DNA of 15,893 bases, from assembly GCA_958421655.1 (NCBI GenBank), contig CATZMG010000054.1, positions 1 through 15,893 on the forward strand, read 5' to 3'. Under the pieces are notes generated by a model. That model was not told where the DNA came from and ran no database searches. It was given only the letters and a program-made list of their open reading frames with translations. The DNA is from an uncultured Collinsella sp. (GTDB lineage: Bacteria; Actinomycetota; Coriobacteriia; Coriobacteriales; Coriobacteriaceae). This document shows positions 1 through 7,755 of this stretch, one piece after another. Numbering within the stretch: position 1 is the first letter of the stretch; each line of letters opens with the position of its first letter. The translations under genes and the position numbers were made by a program.

Positions 1-2031
1 AAAGTAGAGTTTGGCGCCCACCACGCCCGCATCGGGACGCTGCAGATAGCCCATCGTCTCTTCGATAAAGTCGGGGCTTATGACCTCGGTATCGTTGTTG
101 AGCAGCAGCAGGTAGTCGCCCTTGGCGTGCTTCACACCAAAATTGATGATCTGAGAGTAATTGAACTCGCCCGGCCAGTACACAACACGTGCGTTACCCT
201 TGCCTTCGGATACTACAGCCACGCGCTCTGGCAGGGTTTCGTAATACGCAAACGTCTCCGGGGCTTTGCTGTTGTTCTCCACCAAGACGATCTCGTAATT
301 GGCATACGTTGCCTTCTGAGCGATCGACATCACGCAGGCATCGAGCGTCTCAATGTGATCCTTGGTGGGAATCACAATACTCACCAGCGGCGCAGACTCC
401 GGCAGCGCATAACGCATGCGATAGACAAACGGCGTCTCGGTCTCCTCGACCGTTCCGCAAATGCCCAGCGCGTTAAAGTGGCGCTGCAGCGCAAGACGGC
501 CGGCTTCGATAGCATACGGCTTGCTATCGGCAGAGCCGTCGGCGGTCGATCCCGGATGCACGCGCCAGTGATACAGCACATGCGCAACGTGCTCAAAGCG
601 CGCGCCGGCTGCAAGGCAGCGAAGCGTCAAGTCGTAGTCCTGGGCACCCGCAACGTCTTCCGGGGACGTGCCAATACGATCGATTAGCGCCTTCTCCACC
701 ATCAGGAAATGCGTCACGCAGTTATGGCTATAGAGCAGATCGACGTTGAGCTGCGTCTTAAAGACAGGCTGACCCCACTCCCCCGTTTTCTGGAACATGT
801 CCTCGTCGCAGAACAGGACCTGGGGGCGCTCGCCCTCGGCCGCCTTATTCAGCGCGGAAACATACTGGAATAACGCGTCCGGCTCCAGAATGTCATCGTG
901 GTCCAAGAACGCGATGTAGTCGCCCGTCGCTTGCTCGATACCTGCGTTGGTGTTGACCACAATGCCGCCGTTGCCGGGCAGCCCGATGCGACGAACGCGC
1001 TCGTCGTGAGCACCTGCCGCAAGGTCGGCAACCGCGTCCCATTCGGGCGAGGCATCCATAAGGAGCAGTTCCCAGTTGTCATAGCTCTGGGCTAGCACCG
1101 AGTCCAGCAGCTCGCGCAGGTAGACCCGATCAGTCTTGTAGCACGGCACCACAATGCTCACGAGCGGTCTATAGGCAAAGGTCACCGAAGTGACACACTG
1201 GCACGCCAAATCGCCCGGCTTTGCGCGATGCTGCTCAAACCAACGTCGATAAGCCGCGTCGTCTGCACGCGCGTCCTTCATGCGGTTCCAGCTGTCGTCG
1301 ACCATGCCGTTGTACAGGCGACCATCCATAGCGCAAAAACCACTCTGAATCTGCTCCGTGGGATCGCTCGCAATCGCGACAAAATCTCGTATAACCTGAG
1401 GCATCTCAACGCTCAGATACGTTTTATTGACGTGGCATCCGTTCTGCTGCGGCACATCGACCTGCGATTCAAACACATGCACGGTAGCATCGATGGCATT
1501 CATATGCGTATCGAAGATCTGGAGCTCAGGCGCGCACTGGGGGTCTCCCGCCCACTTGACCTCAAAGCGCCACACCGCGCCGTCGTCTGCCGGCAAATAG
1601 CGAATGGCATCGATCTCGTAGCGACCGCAGCATTCGCCACGCTGCGCATCGCGGATAAGCGCGCACAGCGCAGGCTTTGCTTTGTAGTTAATCTTGGATT
1701 CCAGCTTGGCCACGCGGCTATCGAGACGAATGGCGCCCAACCTTTGACCACCGGATGCAAAAACGACATCCATCGACGTACCATCCAAAAACGGAAGCAC
1801 CAAGACGGCGAGCTCGTGCTCGTAATCGGAAACGGAAGGGCAAAGCGCCAGCACACGGCCATGATCGACCGGGAGCACCAGCGACGGCACACAAGAACCG
1901 CTCGTCGTCGCATAGGCAAACGCTCGAGAACCCTCCCGCTCGATAAGCGCGGCGACATCCTGACCGGCAAAACGAAGCAGCACAAACAGACGGCCCTGAC
2001 TGCGGCAAAGTGCCAAACGCTTGATACTCAT
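1..2031 (-). CDS. Two-domain family 2 glycosyltransferase (3' end outside window)
   Basis: Continuous reading frame from ATG at 2031 to the left edge, 677 codons visible and no stop, so the C-terminus is missing. Residues 1 to about 285 are not recognised and precede two GT-A (GT2) domains. The first begins with VSIVVPCYK near residue 291 and has an acidic DHDD at 377-380. The second begins with VSIVIPTKDH near 550 and has NNDTE at 645-649, in the place of the metal/nucleotide-sugar binding DXD. Tandem GT2 enzymes of this kind build cell-wall or capsular polysaccharides at the inner membrane face; the sugar cannot be told. The start directly abuts the stop of the upstream glycosyltransferase (stop 2032-2034), with only a weak GAGAAG ribosome site 5 bases before it, which suggests translational coupling. 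It is the last gene visible in a five-gene minus-strand run. GT2 fold is certain; substrate is unknown. Confidence 0.88.
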   Translation of the reverse strand, partial: MSIKRLALCRSQGRLFVLLRFAGQDVAALIEREGSRAFAYATTSGSCVPSLVLPVDHGRVLALCPSVSDYEHELAVLVLPFLDGTSMDVVFASGGQRLGAIRLDSRVAKLESKINYKAKPALCALIRDAQRGECCGRYEIDAIRYLPADDGAVWRFEVKWAGDPQCAPELQIFDTHMNAIDATVHVFESQVDVPQQNGCHVNKTYLSVEMPQVIRDFVAIASDPTEQIQSGFCAMDGRLYNGMVDDSWNRMKDARADDAAYRRWFEQHRAKPGDLACQCVTSVTFAYRPLVSIVVPCYKTDRVYLRELLDSVLAQSYDNWELLLMDASPEWDAVADLAAGAHDERVRRIGLPGNGGIVVNTNAGIEQATGDYIAFLDHDDILEPDALFQYVSALNKAAEGERPQVLFCDEDMFQKTGEWGQPVFKTQLNVDLLYSHNCVTHFLMVEKALIDRIGTSPEDVAGAQDYDLTLRCLAAGARFEHVAHVLYHWRVHPGSTADGSADSKPYAIEAGRLALQRHFNALGICGTVEETETPFVYRMRYALPESAPLVSIVIPTKDHIETLDACVMSIAQKATYANYEIVLVENNSKAPETFAYYETLPERVAVVSEGKGNARVVYWPGEFNYSQIINFGVKHAKGDYLLLLNNDTEVISPDFIEETMGYLQRPDAGVVGAKLYF

Positions 2032-3099
2032 CTACACTTCTCGCTTTCCCAGGGCGTTCGCTGCCATGCGTTTACAGGCACCCAGGCGCCCAAACCTCAA
2101 GACGTCGTAATCGAACATGAGCTTTTTGCACCCACGGGCATTGGGGGCCTTGCTGGTAAGCGCCGCACGCACCATAGCAGCAACAGAAGGAGCGCATTGT
2201 GCGAGCGCAGCATCGCTGCCCACGACAGAACCGGCAAGTGCCGTGGCAACGGCAGCAAACACCTTGCCGCAGTCCGAACCCAGCAACCTGAGCGCATCGT
2301 ACAGCACCAGGTCGCAGAGGAAGTACGCCAGGTCATCGGCATGCTGAGCATCGAGACCGTCGCGCTGCCAGTCAGCCAGCACCGCGGAGTAAATCTTCAC
2401 GTGCTCCAGCAGACGTGTCTCGTCGTCGTAGCGCATGGTGTCCATGAGCGAACCCTTGCGCGCCACGCGGTAGTCATACAGCTTGTTCGAAATAAGCGCG
2501 GTCTTGCGCGAGCGACCGTACACGGCAAAATCGAAGACCTGGTCCTCGCCATACTTAACGGTTACGTCGAACACGATCCCGTTACCCAGCAAAAACTCAC
2601 GCCTGCAGGCGGTGCGCCATGCAAAGGGGCGAGATGCTTCCTTAAACAGTAGGTCGGAGCTATAGCCTTCAAACGACACACCGCGTGGACTCAGTGCATA
2701 GTTAAGCCACGGATACCCCGCCTCGAGCGGATACGGATTCGCGCCAAAGGTCAAAACGTCGCAGTCCTCGCGCTCAAAGGTATCGACGATCACGCGGCAT
2801 GCATCGGGCGTAAAGCGGTCGTCGGAATCCAAAAACGCGACGATAGACGCCGTGGACGCAGCGATGCCTGCATTACGTGCACTCGACAGGCCGCCGTTCT
2901 CCTTATCAACCAGCCTAAAGCGCGCGTCCTTTTCGCAATAGGCAGCCGCAATATCGCGCGAACCGTCCGGCGAGCCATCGTTGACCAGCACGCCCTCCCA
3001 ATCGGGCATATCCTGCGCAAGCAGGGAGTCCAGGCACCAGGCCAGGCACTCCTCCACCTTATAGATGGGAACGACAACGGAAATCTTAGGGGTAGCCAT
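2032..3099 (-). CDS. Family 2 glycosyltransferase
   Basis: GT-A fold transferase of 355 residues. The N-terminal domain has ISVVVPIYK at 6-14, VNDGSPD at 39-45 and the DSDD metal/nucleotide-sugar motif at 91-94. The SSARNAGI segment at 72-79 is typical of GT2 enzymes that move sugars from UDP- or dTDP-sugars to lipid-linked glycans. The remaining 250 or so residues are an unassigned C-terminal part with no obvious membrane helix. A longer frame starts two codons earlier at GTG (3105), but the AGGAG at 3109-3113 lies only 3 bases from that GTG and 9 bases from the ATG at 3099, so ATG is preferred. The ribosome site overlaps the stop of the upstream gene (3112-3114), so the two are co-transcribed and probably coupled. 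Acceptor and donor are unknown. Confidence 0.9.
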   Translation of the reverse strand: MATPKISVVVPIYKVEECLAWCLDSLLAQDMPDWEGVLVNDGSPDGSRDIAAAYCEKDARFRLVDKENGGLSSARNAGIAASTASIVAFLDSDDRFTPDACRVIVDTFEREDCDVLTFGANPYPLEAGYPWLNYALSPRGVSFEGYSSDLLFKEASRPFAWRTACRREFLLGNGIVFDVTVKYGEDQVFDFAVYGRSRKTALISNKLYDYRVARKGSLMDTMRYDDETRLLEHVKIYSAVLADWQRDGLDAQHADDLAYFLCDLVLYDALRLLGSDCGKVFAAVATALAGSVVGSDAALAQCAPSVAAMVRAALTSKAPNARGCKKLMFDYDVLRFGRLGACKRMAANALGKREV

Positions 3100-3111
3100 A
3101 ATCACGTGCTC

Positions 3112-4230
3112 CTACTGCGCCGCCGGCACGTCGTCGGGATGCGGGTTATCGCCGTAGGTGCGCTGATACGTCAGCACGCGCCAGACCAGCGGCAGGCCGC
3201 CGATCTTCAAGTAATGCTTAAACGTATTGAGCTTGCCCGGCTTCTTAAAGTCAAAGCGCGAATCGATATAGGCGCGGGGCGACTTGACCATCAGGCGCAA
3301 GTCGGTCTCGCCACGCGGATCAAACAGCGACAAGTCAAAGCGACCGGCATCCCAATCGGCCTTGAGATCGGGTGAAGCCTTCTCCCAAAACTGCCCACGC
3401 AGCTCATCGACCAGGCGCTCGTCATTCCAACGGTACGTATCGACCTTCATGCGCATTAAAATGCCCTGGAGCTGAGCCTTGAGCTCGGGACGCTCGTCCA
3501 AAAAGCGCTGCATCTCGGCATATTCGTCGCAAACGCAAAACACCTTGTTGGGCGAATTAACGGAGCTCTTCTCGTTATCTTGGCGATAGCACAAAATGGG
3601 GTCCGCAATAAACGCGGCGCGCTCGGCGCAAGCCCAAACCTTAAAGTTAAAGCCTGCGTCCTGATACGAGGCACCCGGCGTGGGAAGGAACCGAATCTGA
3701 TTGTCGTTGAGGAACTCGCGCCGATAGATAGCCGACCAAATGGAAGGTTTGCGGTAGAAGATGCCCGGGCGATCGACAGGGCGATACGCGGCGCCCGTCA
3801 TATGCTCGTCGATGATCCCAAACAGCTCACGGCGCTCGCTGGGCGTGGACCAATACAGGTAAAAGTCGCCCTTCACCACATCGGCATGCTCAGCATCGGC
3901 CTTGGCGACCAGCTTTTGGAGCGAATCCTCAAACATAAAGTCGTCGGACTCAAGGATGCCCACGTACTCGCCGCGAGCCATCTCCAGGCCGCGGTTCATC
4001 GAGTCGCCGTAGCCGCTGTTGGCCTTGTCGATCATCTTGACACGGGAGTCGCGCTCCATGTACTCGCGGATGATATCTGGCGAACTATCGGTGGAGCCGT
4101 CGTTGATACAGATAATCTCGATGTCCTTGAGCGTCTGCGCAACGGCGGAATCGAGGCACTCGCGCAGGTAGCGCTCAACATTGCAGATGGGAACAAGCAG
4201 CGAAACTTTAGGGGTATCAGAGTTCTGCAA
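3112..4230 (-). CDS. Family 2 glycosyltransferase, paralogue of the gene at 5352-6455
   Basis: GT2 enzyme of 372 residues. Motifs: VSLLVPICN at 9-17, CINDGSTD at 41-48, the segment KANSGYGDSMN at 69-79, and ESDDF at 94-98 as the metal-binding site. The C-terminal region has YRQDNEKSSVNS, shared with its paralogue two genes upstream and typical of wall or capsule GT2 proteins. I place the start at TTG (4230), because a perfect AGGAGG (4236-4241) stands 5 bases upstream and the conserved domain begins right after it. Longer in-frame starts as far back as 4419 would read into the neighbouring gene. A 74-base gap follows the upstream gene, the only real gap in the run; an isolated TAAAAT there could be a weak internal promoter, but no good -35 goes with it. 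Substrate is unknown. Confidence 0.88.
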   Translation of the reverse strand: MQNSDTPKVSLLVPICNVERYLRECLDSAVAQTLKDIEIICINDGSTDSSPDIIREYMERDSRVKMIDKANSGYGDSMNRGLEMARGEYVGILESDDFMFEDSLQKLVAKADAEHADVVKGDFYLYWSTPSERRELFGIIDEHMTGAAYRPVDRPGIFYRKPSIWSAIYRREFLNDNQIRFLPTPGASYQDAGFNFKVWACAERAAFIADPILCYRQDNEKSSVNSPNKVFCVCDEYAEMQRFLDERPELKAQLQGILMRMKVDTYRWNDERLVDELRGQFWEKASPDLKADWDAGRFDLSLFDPRGETDLRLMVKSPRAYIDSRFDFKKPGKLNTFKHYLKIGGLPLVWRVLTYQRTYGDNPHPDDVPAAQ

Positions 4231-4304
4231 GAGAACCTCCTGTTGGATAGCGTGTAACAGGGTTATTTTAGCAGCCGAGTTGCGGCGGGCGGCAGCGCTT
4301 GGAA

Positions 4305-5345
4305 TTAGATAAAGCGCTCCAGGCAGGCTTTGAGACCGCGAGTCGAAAGATAGAACAGCGTGGCGTCTGCCATCGAAACGCCCGAGGTCGCCGCAACGAG
4401 CTTCTGGGCAACACGGCAAACGGCGCCCTTAGCAGGCATATCCGCCCACTCCGTTCCCAAAAACGTCGTAAGGTCCATGTTGACGCGAGCCGCCACGCGA
4501 TGGAAGTCATCGGCATCCAAGCGCGCCAGGTCGAACACAATGAGGTCCAAAAACCAAGTTATCAGCTCGCCGGGGCACAGGTCCAAAAGACCGTAGGCCG
4601 CCCAGTCCTCCAAGACCTCCTCGAGCATCCTCATGTGGGCGTCAAGCTTTTTGGCGCGAGCCTCGGCACTGTTGAACTCGTGCGTCGCCGATTCGCTCTC
4701 CATCACGTAGTGGTAGAACTTGTCCGGCATGACGACGGTCTTGTGGGCAAGCGCATAAGCCGCAAATTGGAAGACGACGTCCTCGCCCAAAGCCAGACCG
4801 GGGGCGAAGCGAATGCCTTCGCGATTGAGCAGCTCGCGCGAAAAAGCCGCACGGCAGGCATAGGGCTGCGCATTCGAATGGAACAGCAGTTGGGGATCAC
4901 GGGCGCCAAAGATACCAGCTTTGGGACTCATGAGTTGCTGGACGCGTTTGGGGGCAGCATCGGCAGGTTCACAGACGCCGCCAAAAACGGCGGCCTCGGC
5001 ATCTGCAGACTCCATGGCATGCAGCACGCGCTCGACCGTCTGCGCATCGATGTAATCGTCGGCGTCCACAAAAAAGACGGTCCCGCCCACGGCGGCATCG
5101 ATGCCGGCATTTCGAGCACACGAGACGCCCGCGTTTTCCTGGTCAATCACCAGTACGCGATCGTTGGCCTGCGCAATCTGGCGCAAAACGTTCAACGAAT
5201 CATCAGTCGAACCGTCGTTGACGCAGACAACCTGAATCGAACGCTCAGACTGGGCCAACAGCGAATCGAGGCATCGCTGAATGGAGCGCGCAGAGTTGTA
5301 AACGGGGACGACAATGGTAGCTTTAGGACACGAGGCCTCTCCCAT
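4305..5345 (-). CDS. Family 2 glycosyltransferase
   Basis: GT2 transferase of 346 residues with ATIVVPVYN at 9-17, VNDGSTDDS at 42-50, ENAGVSCARNAGID near 70-83 and DADD at 94-97. This is the usual order of nucleotide-sugar and metal-binding elements in a GT-A fold. The C-terminal half is unassigned and has no evident transmembrane helix. The start is ATG at 5345, preceded by a G-rich GAGGGGG (5355-5361) at 9 bases that lies inside the end of the upstream gene; only 6 bases separate that stop from this ATG, so the pair is an operon. It lies between two close paralogues but is not itself a close copy of them, being nearer in motif style to the gene at 2032-3099. Substrate is unknown. Confidence 0.9.
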   Translation of the reverse strand: MGEASCPKATIVVPVYNSARSIQRCLDSLLAQSERSIQVVCVNDGSTDDSLNVLRQIAQANDRVLVIDQENAGVSCARNAGIDAAVGGTVFFVDADDYIDAQTVERVLHAMESADAEAAVFGGVCEPADAAPKRVQQLMSPKAGIFGARDPQLLFHSNAQPYACRAAFSRELLNREGIRFAPGLALGEDVVFQFAAYALAHKTVVMPDKFYHYVMESESATHEFNSAEARAKKLDAHMRMLEEVLEDWAAYGLLDLCPGELITWFLDLIVFDLARLDADDFHRVAARVNMDLTTFLGTEWADMPAKGAVCRVAQKLVAATSGVSMADATLFYLSTRGLKACLERFI

Positions 5346-5351
5346 GCCGAC

Positions 5352-6455
5352 CTACCCCCTCAGCGATTCGATGAGGAAAGCGGCGACCACGCCTGGGCCT
5401 CCAACCGAGGCGTAATACTTAGCACGCCCCAAGGCACCATCCGTCGCAAAGCTCGGATGCTCGTCAACCCAGCCCTCAGGATCTTTGAGGATAGCAGCGA
5501 GATTTGCGCGCTTCCACGGCTTGAGGTCATCAAGCGAAAAGTCCCCGGCGTCCAAGGCCGCTTGGAACTCCTTGGCCATCTGAACCAGGAACTCCTTATA
5601 GAACTTGGGCGCCAGGCGCACGTAGTTCCACATGTACGAATCGTACTTAATGAGCTGGTTGAACTTGAGCATGCGCGCGACGTCGCCGCTTGCGTGGCCG
5701 CGGGCATAATCCTCTCGAATCCAACGCTCAATCTCGGCATACTCGGTATTGACGCAAAAGACCTTAGCCGAAGAATTGACCGAAGAATTCTCGTTGTCCT
5801 GGCGATACGACAACACGGCATCATGCAGGTAAACAGCCTTATCGGCGCACGCGATCACCTTAAAGGCGAATGACGTGTCCTGAAAGGATGCCCCCGGAGT
5901 CGGCAGAAACTTAATGCCGTTGCGCTCAAGAAAATCGCGACGGTACACGGCCGACCAAATCGACGGCTTTTGCTTAAAGAACTGAGTCGTATCGCTCGGG
6001 TGCACCGGCTTGCCACAGTCCTTGGCTTTAAACATCTCGTGCAGCGAACGGCGCTCCTCGGGCTTAGACCAGTAGAAATCAAAGTTCGCCTTCGCAAAGT
6101 CGGCATTATTGCTATCGGCGGCCGAGACAAGCTTTTCGAGAGCGTCGGACGCCATAAAGTCATCGGACTCCAAGATGCCCACGTACTTGCCACGCGCCAT
6201 CTCCAGACCGTGGTTCATCGAGTCGCCGTAGCCGCTGTTGGCCTTGTCGATCATCTTGACGCGCCTATCGCGCTCCATATACTCGCGGATAATCGCCGGC
6301 GAGTTGTCGGTCGACCCGTCGTTAATGCAGATGATCTCAATATCCTTGAGCGTCTGCGCCAGGGCGGAATCGAGGCACTCGCGCAGGTAGCGCTGAACAT
6401 TGTAAATGGGAATAAGCAGCGACAGAACAGGGCTGCCAGAGGTGTTAGTAGACAA
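5352..6455 (-). CDS. Family 2 glycosyltransferase, first gene of the minus-strand run
   Basis: GT2 enzyme of 367 residues: LSLLIPIYN at 11-19, CINDGSTDN at 43-51, KANSGYGDSMN near 71-81 and ESDDFM near 96-101. It shares most of its first 110 residues, and the later KPSIWSAVYRR and LPTPGAS segments, with the gene at 3112-4230, so the two are products of a duplication. The start codon is TTG at 6455 (MSTNTSG), set by AAGGAG at 6461-6466 with a 5-base gap, the same unusual arrangement as in its paralogue. It is the promoter-proximal gene: a probable promoter lies at 6521-6549. Cell-wall or capsule polysaccharide synthesis is inferred from family and context; donor and acceptor are unknown. Confidence 0.9.
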   Translation of the reverse strand: MSTNTSGSPVLSLLIPIYNVQRYLRECLDSALAQTLKDIEIICINDGSTDNSPAIIREYMERDRRVKMIDKANSGYGDSMNHGLEMARGKYVGILESDDFMASDALEKLVSAADSNNADFAKANFDFYWSKPEERRSLHEMFKAKDCGKPVHPSDTTQFFKQKPSIWSAVYRRDFLERNGIKFLPTPGASFQDTSFAFKVIACADKAVYLHDAVLSYRQDNENSSVNSSAKVFCVNTEYAEIERWIREDYARGHASGDVARMLKFNQLIKYDSYMWNYVRLAPKFYKEFLVQMAKEFQAALDAGDFSLDDLKPWKRANLAAILKDPEGWVDEHPSFATDGALGRAKYYASVGGPGVVAAFLIESLRG

Positions 6456-6520
6456 ATGTGCTCCTTAGGAAATACCTGTCGTTTCATGGTATCAAAGGGT
6501 CAGCGCGCCAGCGGGCGTTT

Positions 6521-6549
6521 ATATAATCTATGGAGCCTCTTGCGGGCAA
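6521..6549 (-). promoter_or_regulatory. Probable promoter of the glycosyltransferase operon
   Basis: Read on the minus strand, TTGCCC (6544-6549) is followed by 17 bases and TTATAT (6521-6526), a reasonable match to a housekeeping sigma promoter. It lies about 66 bases upstream of the TTG start of the first glycosyltransferase. The stretch is A/T-rich in a GC-rich gap between divergent genes. The assignment rests on pattern and position only. Confidence 0.4.
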
Positions 6550-6605
6550 AGCAGCCCCACGTCATGCGGCGGGCCCATGGCAGGTTCCTGCGTTTTATTC
6601 AAAGC

Positions 6606-6636
6606 TTGCCGTCAAGGTGCGCCGAGCCTTTACAAT
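6606..6636 (+). promoter_or_regulatory. Possible promoter of the divergent glycosyltransferase gene
   Basis: TTGCCG (6606-6611) and TACAAT (6631-6636) are separated by 19 bases, slightly longer than optimal. The pair lies about 75 bases before the chosen ATG at 6712. The presence of a promoter here also argues against the longer reading frame that would start at 6577. The TACAAT is a good -10; the -35 is less certain. Confidence 0.33.
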
Positions 6637-6711
6637 AGGACAGTCCCAAGGACGTATTCGATAGCTTCCGTGCAGCGCATGCGCGCCGCGCGTGAAAGGA
6701 TATATTGCCCC

Positions 6712-7731
6712 ATGCCTTCAACCCTTCCCGCCCCCATCGACAAGCTCGCCATCGTCGTCGTTACGTACAAGCGCCAGGAACTCCTGGCCAACTTGTTCGA
6801 TTCCATGACCGAGCTCACGGCAACGCCCTGGCGCATCGTGATTGTCGATAACGAGAACTCGCGCGAGACCGAGACCATGTGCACCGCATTCAACGAGCGC
6901 CTGGCCAACCTGTGGGGCATCGACACCGAGCAGCCCGACGCGCAGGGCGGCACCGACCGCGTTATCTACGCGCCGCAGCTTGAAAACGGCGGCGGCGCGG
7001 GTGGCTTCTCCGCCGGCACCAAGTGCGCCTACGACCTGGGCGCCCAGTGGTTCTGGGTGATGGACGACGACGTGCTCGTCATCCCCGAAGGCATCGAGCG
7101 TCTTGCCAAGTGGACCGACCGCTACGATGTTATCCAGGGTTCGCGCCTGGACTTTGACGGCGGCGCCTTCTTTTGGCAATACCAACTCATCCTTTCACTC
7201 GGCATTCCCAACCCTGTCGCCAAGTGGGACCTGGGACCCGAGGGCTACCGCGCCATGAACCAACTATGCTTTGAGGGCGGCATGTTCTCGCGCCGCGTGG
7301 TCGACAAGATCGGCCTGCCCGATGCGCGATTCTTCATCTACGGCGACGATGCCTGCTATGGTTACGTGGCCAGCCAGCACTTCCCCGCCGCCGTTGTGGC
7401 CGACCTGGTGCTCAAGCGCGCCCGCGCCGTCTCTAACTGGGATATCGCCGGCAAGCGCCAGCTCAACTCCACGAGCGACACCAACCGTTACTACATCATG
7501 CGCAACCGCGGTTATCTGGCACGCTACATGCAGATCTACGGCGACTACCACCCTATGCTGTTCCGTCTGGGCAACGCCGCGACCTTCTGCAAGGAATTCA
7601 TTCGCCTGGCCGCGGTCGACAAGTGCTTTAAGACCGGCATTCCGGCGCTGCGCCGAGGTATGAAGGACGCCCGCAAGATCATCAAGGATCCCAACTGGAA
7701 GCCCATGCCGCCCCTGAAGGACACCGAGTAA
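6712..7731 (+). CDS. GlfT1-like family 2 glycosyltransferase (possible galactofuranosyltransferase)
   Basis: GT2 protein of 339 residues. It has IVVVTYKR at 14-21, IVIVDNENS near 42-50, NGGGAGGF from residue 92, WVMDDD with the metal-binding aspartates at 118-120, and FFIYGDD with D212-D213. The glycine-rich N-x-GGAGGF followed by W-x-MDDD is characteristic, as I know the family, of GlfT1-type galactofuranosyltransferases, which add Galf to a lipid-linked rhamnosyl-GlcNAc during cell-wall glycan synthesis. Whether the donor here is UDP-Galf is inference; no UDP-galactopyranose mutase gene is in the window. The frame is open back to 6577, but ATG 6712 is chosen because GAAAGGA (6694-6700) lies 11 bases upstream and the conserved fold begins at once. 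It is transcribed away from the five-gene run. No terminator was found in the 24 bases before the convergent neighbour. Confidence 0.85.
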   Translation: MPSTLPAPIDKLAIVVVTYKRQELLANLFDSMTELTATPWRIVIVDNENSRETETMCTAFNERLANLWGIDTEQPDAQGGTDRVIYAPQLENGGGAGGFSAGTKCAYDLGAQWFWVMDDDVLVIPEGIERLAKWTDRYDVIQGSRLDFDGGAFFWQYQLILSLGIPNPVAKWDLGPEGYRAMNQLCFEGGMFSRRVVDKIGLPDARFFIYGDDACYGYVASQHFPAAVVADLVLKRARAVSNWDIAGKRQLNSTSDTNRYYIMRNRGYLARYMQIYGDYHPMLFRLGNAATFCKEFIRLAAVDKCFKTGIPALRRGMKDARKIIKDPNWKPMPPLKDTE

Positions 7732-7755
7732 CGGAAGCCGGAAACACCTCGGTGC

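Noticed and set aside
1228..2652. 474-codon open frame on the plus strand
   Set aside because: Lies opposite two glycosyltransferase genes whose motifs are clear; its product matches nothing and spans their junction.
4299..5873. 524-codon open frame on the plus strand
   Set aside because: Antisense to two glycosyltransferases with full GT2 motifs; no recognisable domain.
6580..6600. Small hairpin GCAGG-TT-CCTGC followed by GTTTTATTC
   Set aside because: Two-base loop and very short stem; no gene on the plus strand ends before it, so it is not convincing as a terminator.
6577..6711. N-terminal extension of the plus-strand glycosyltransferase
   Set aside because: It would cover the promoter-like sequence, has no ribosome site at 6577, and the conserved domain starts just after ATG 6712.
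7732..7755. Possible bidirectional terminator between the convergent genes
   Set aside because: AAACACC-TC-GGTGCTT could pair but leaves a two-base loop and a mismatch, and no proper T-run follows.
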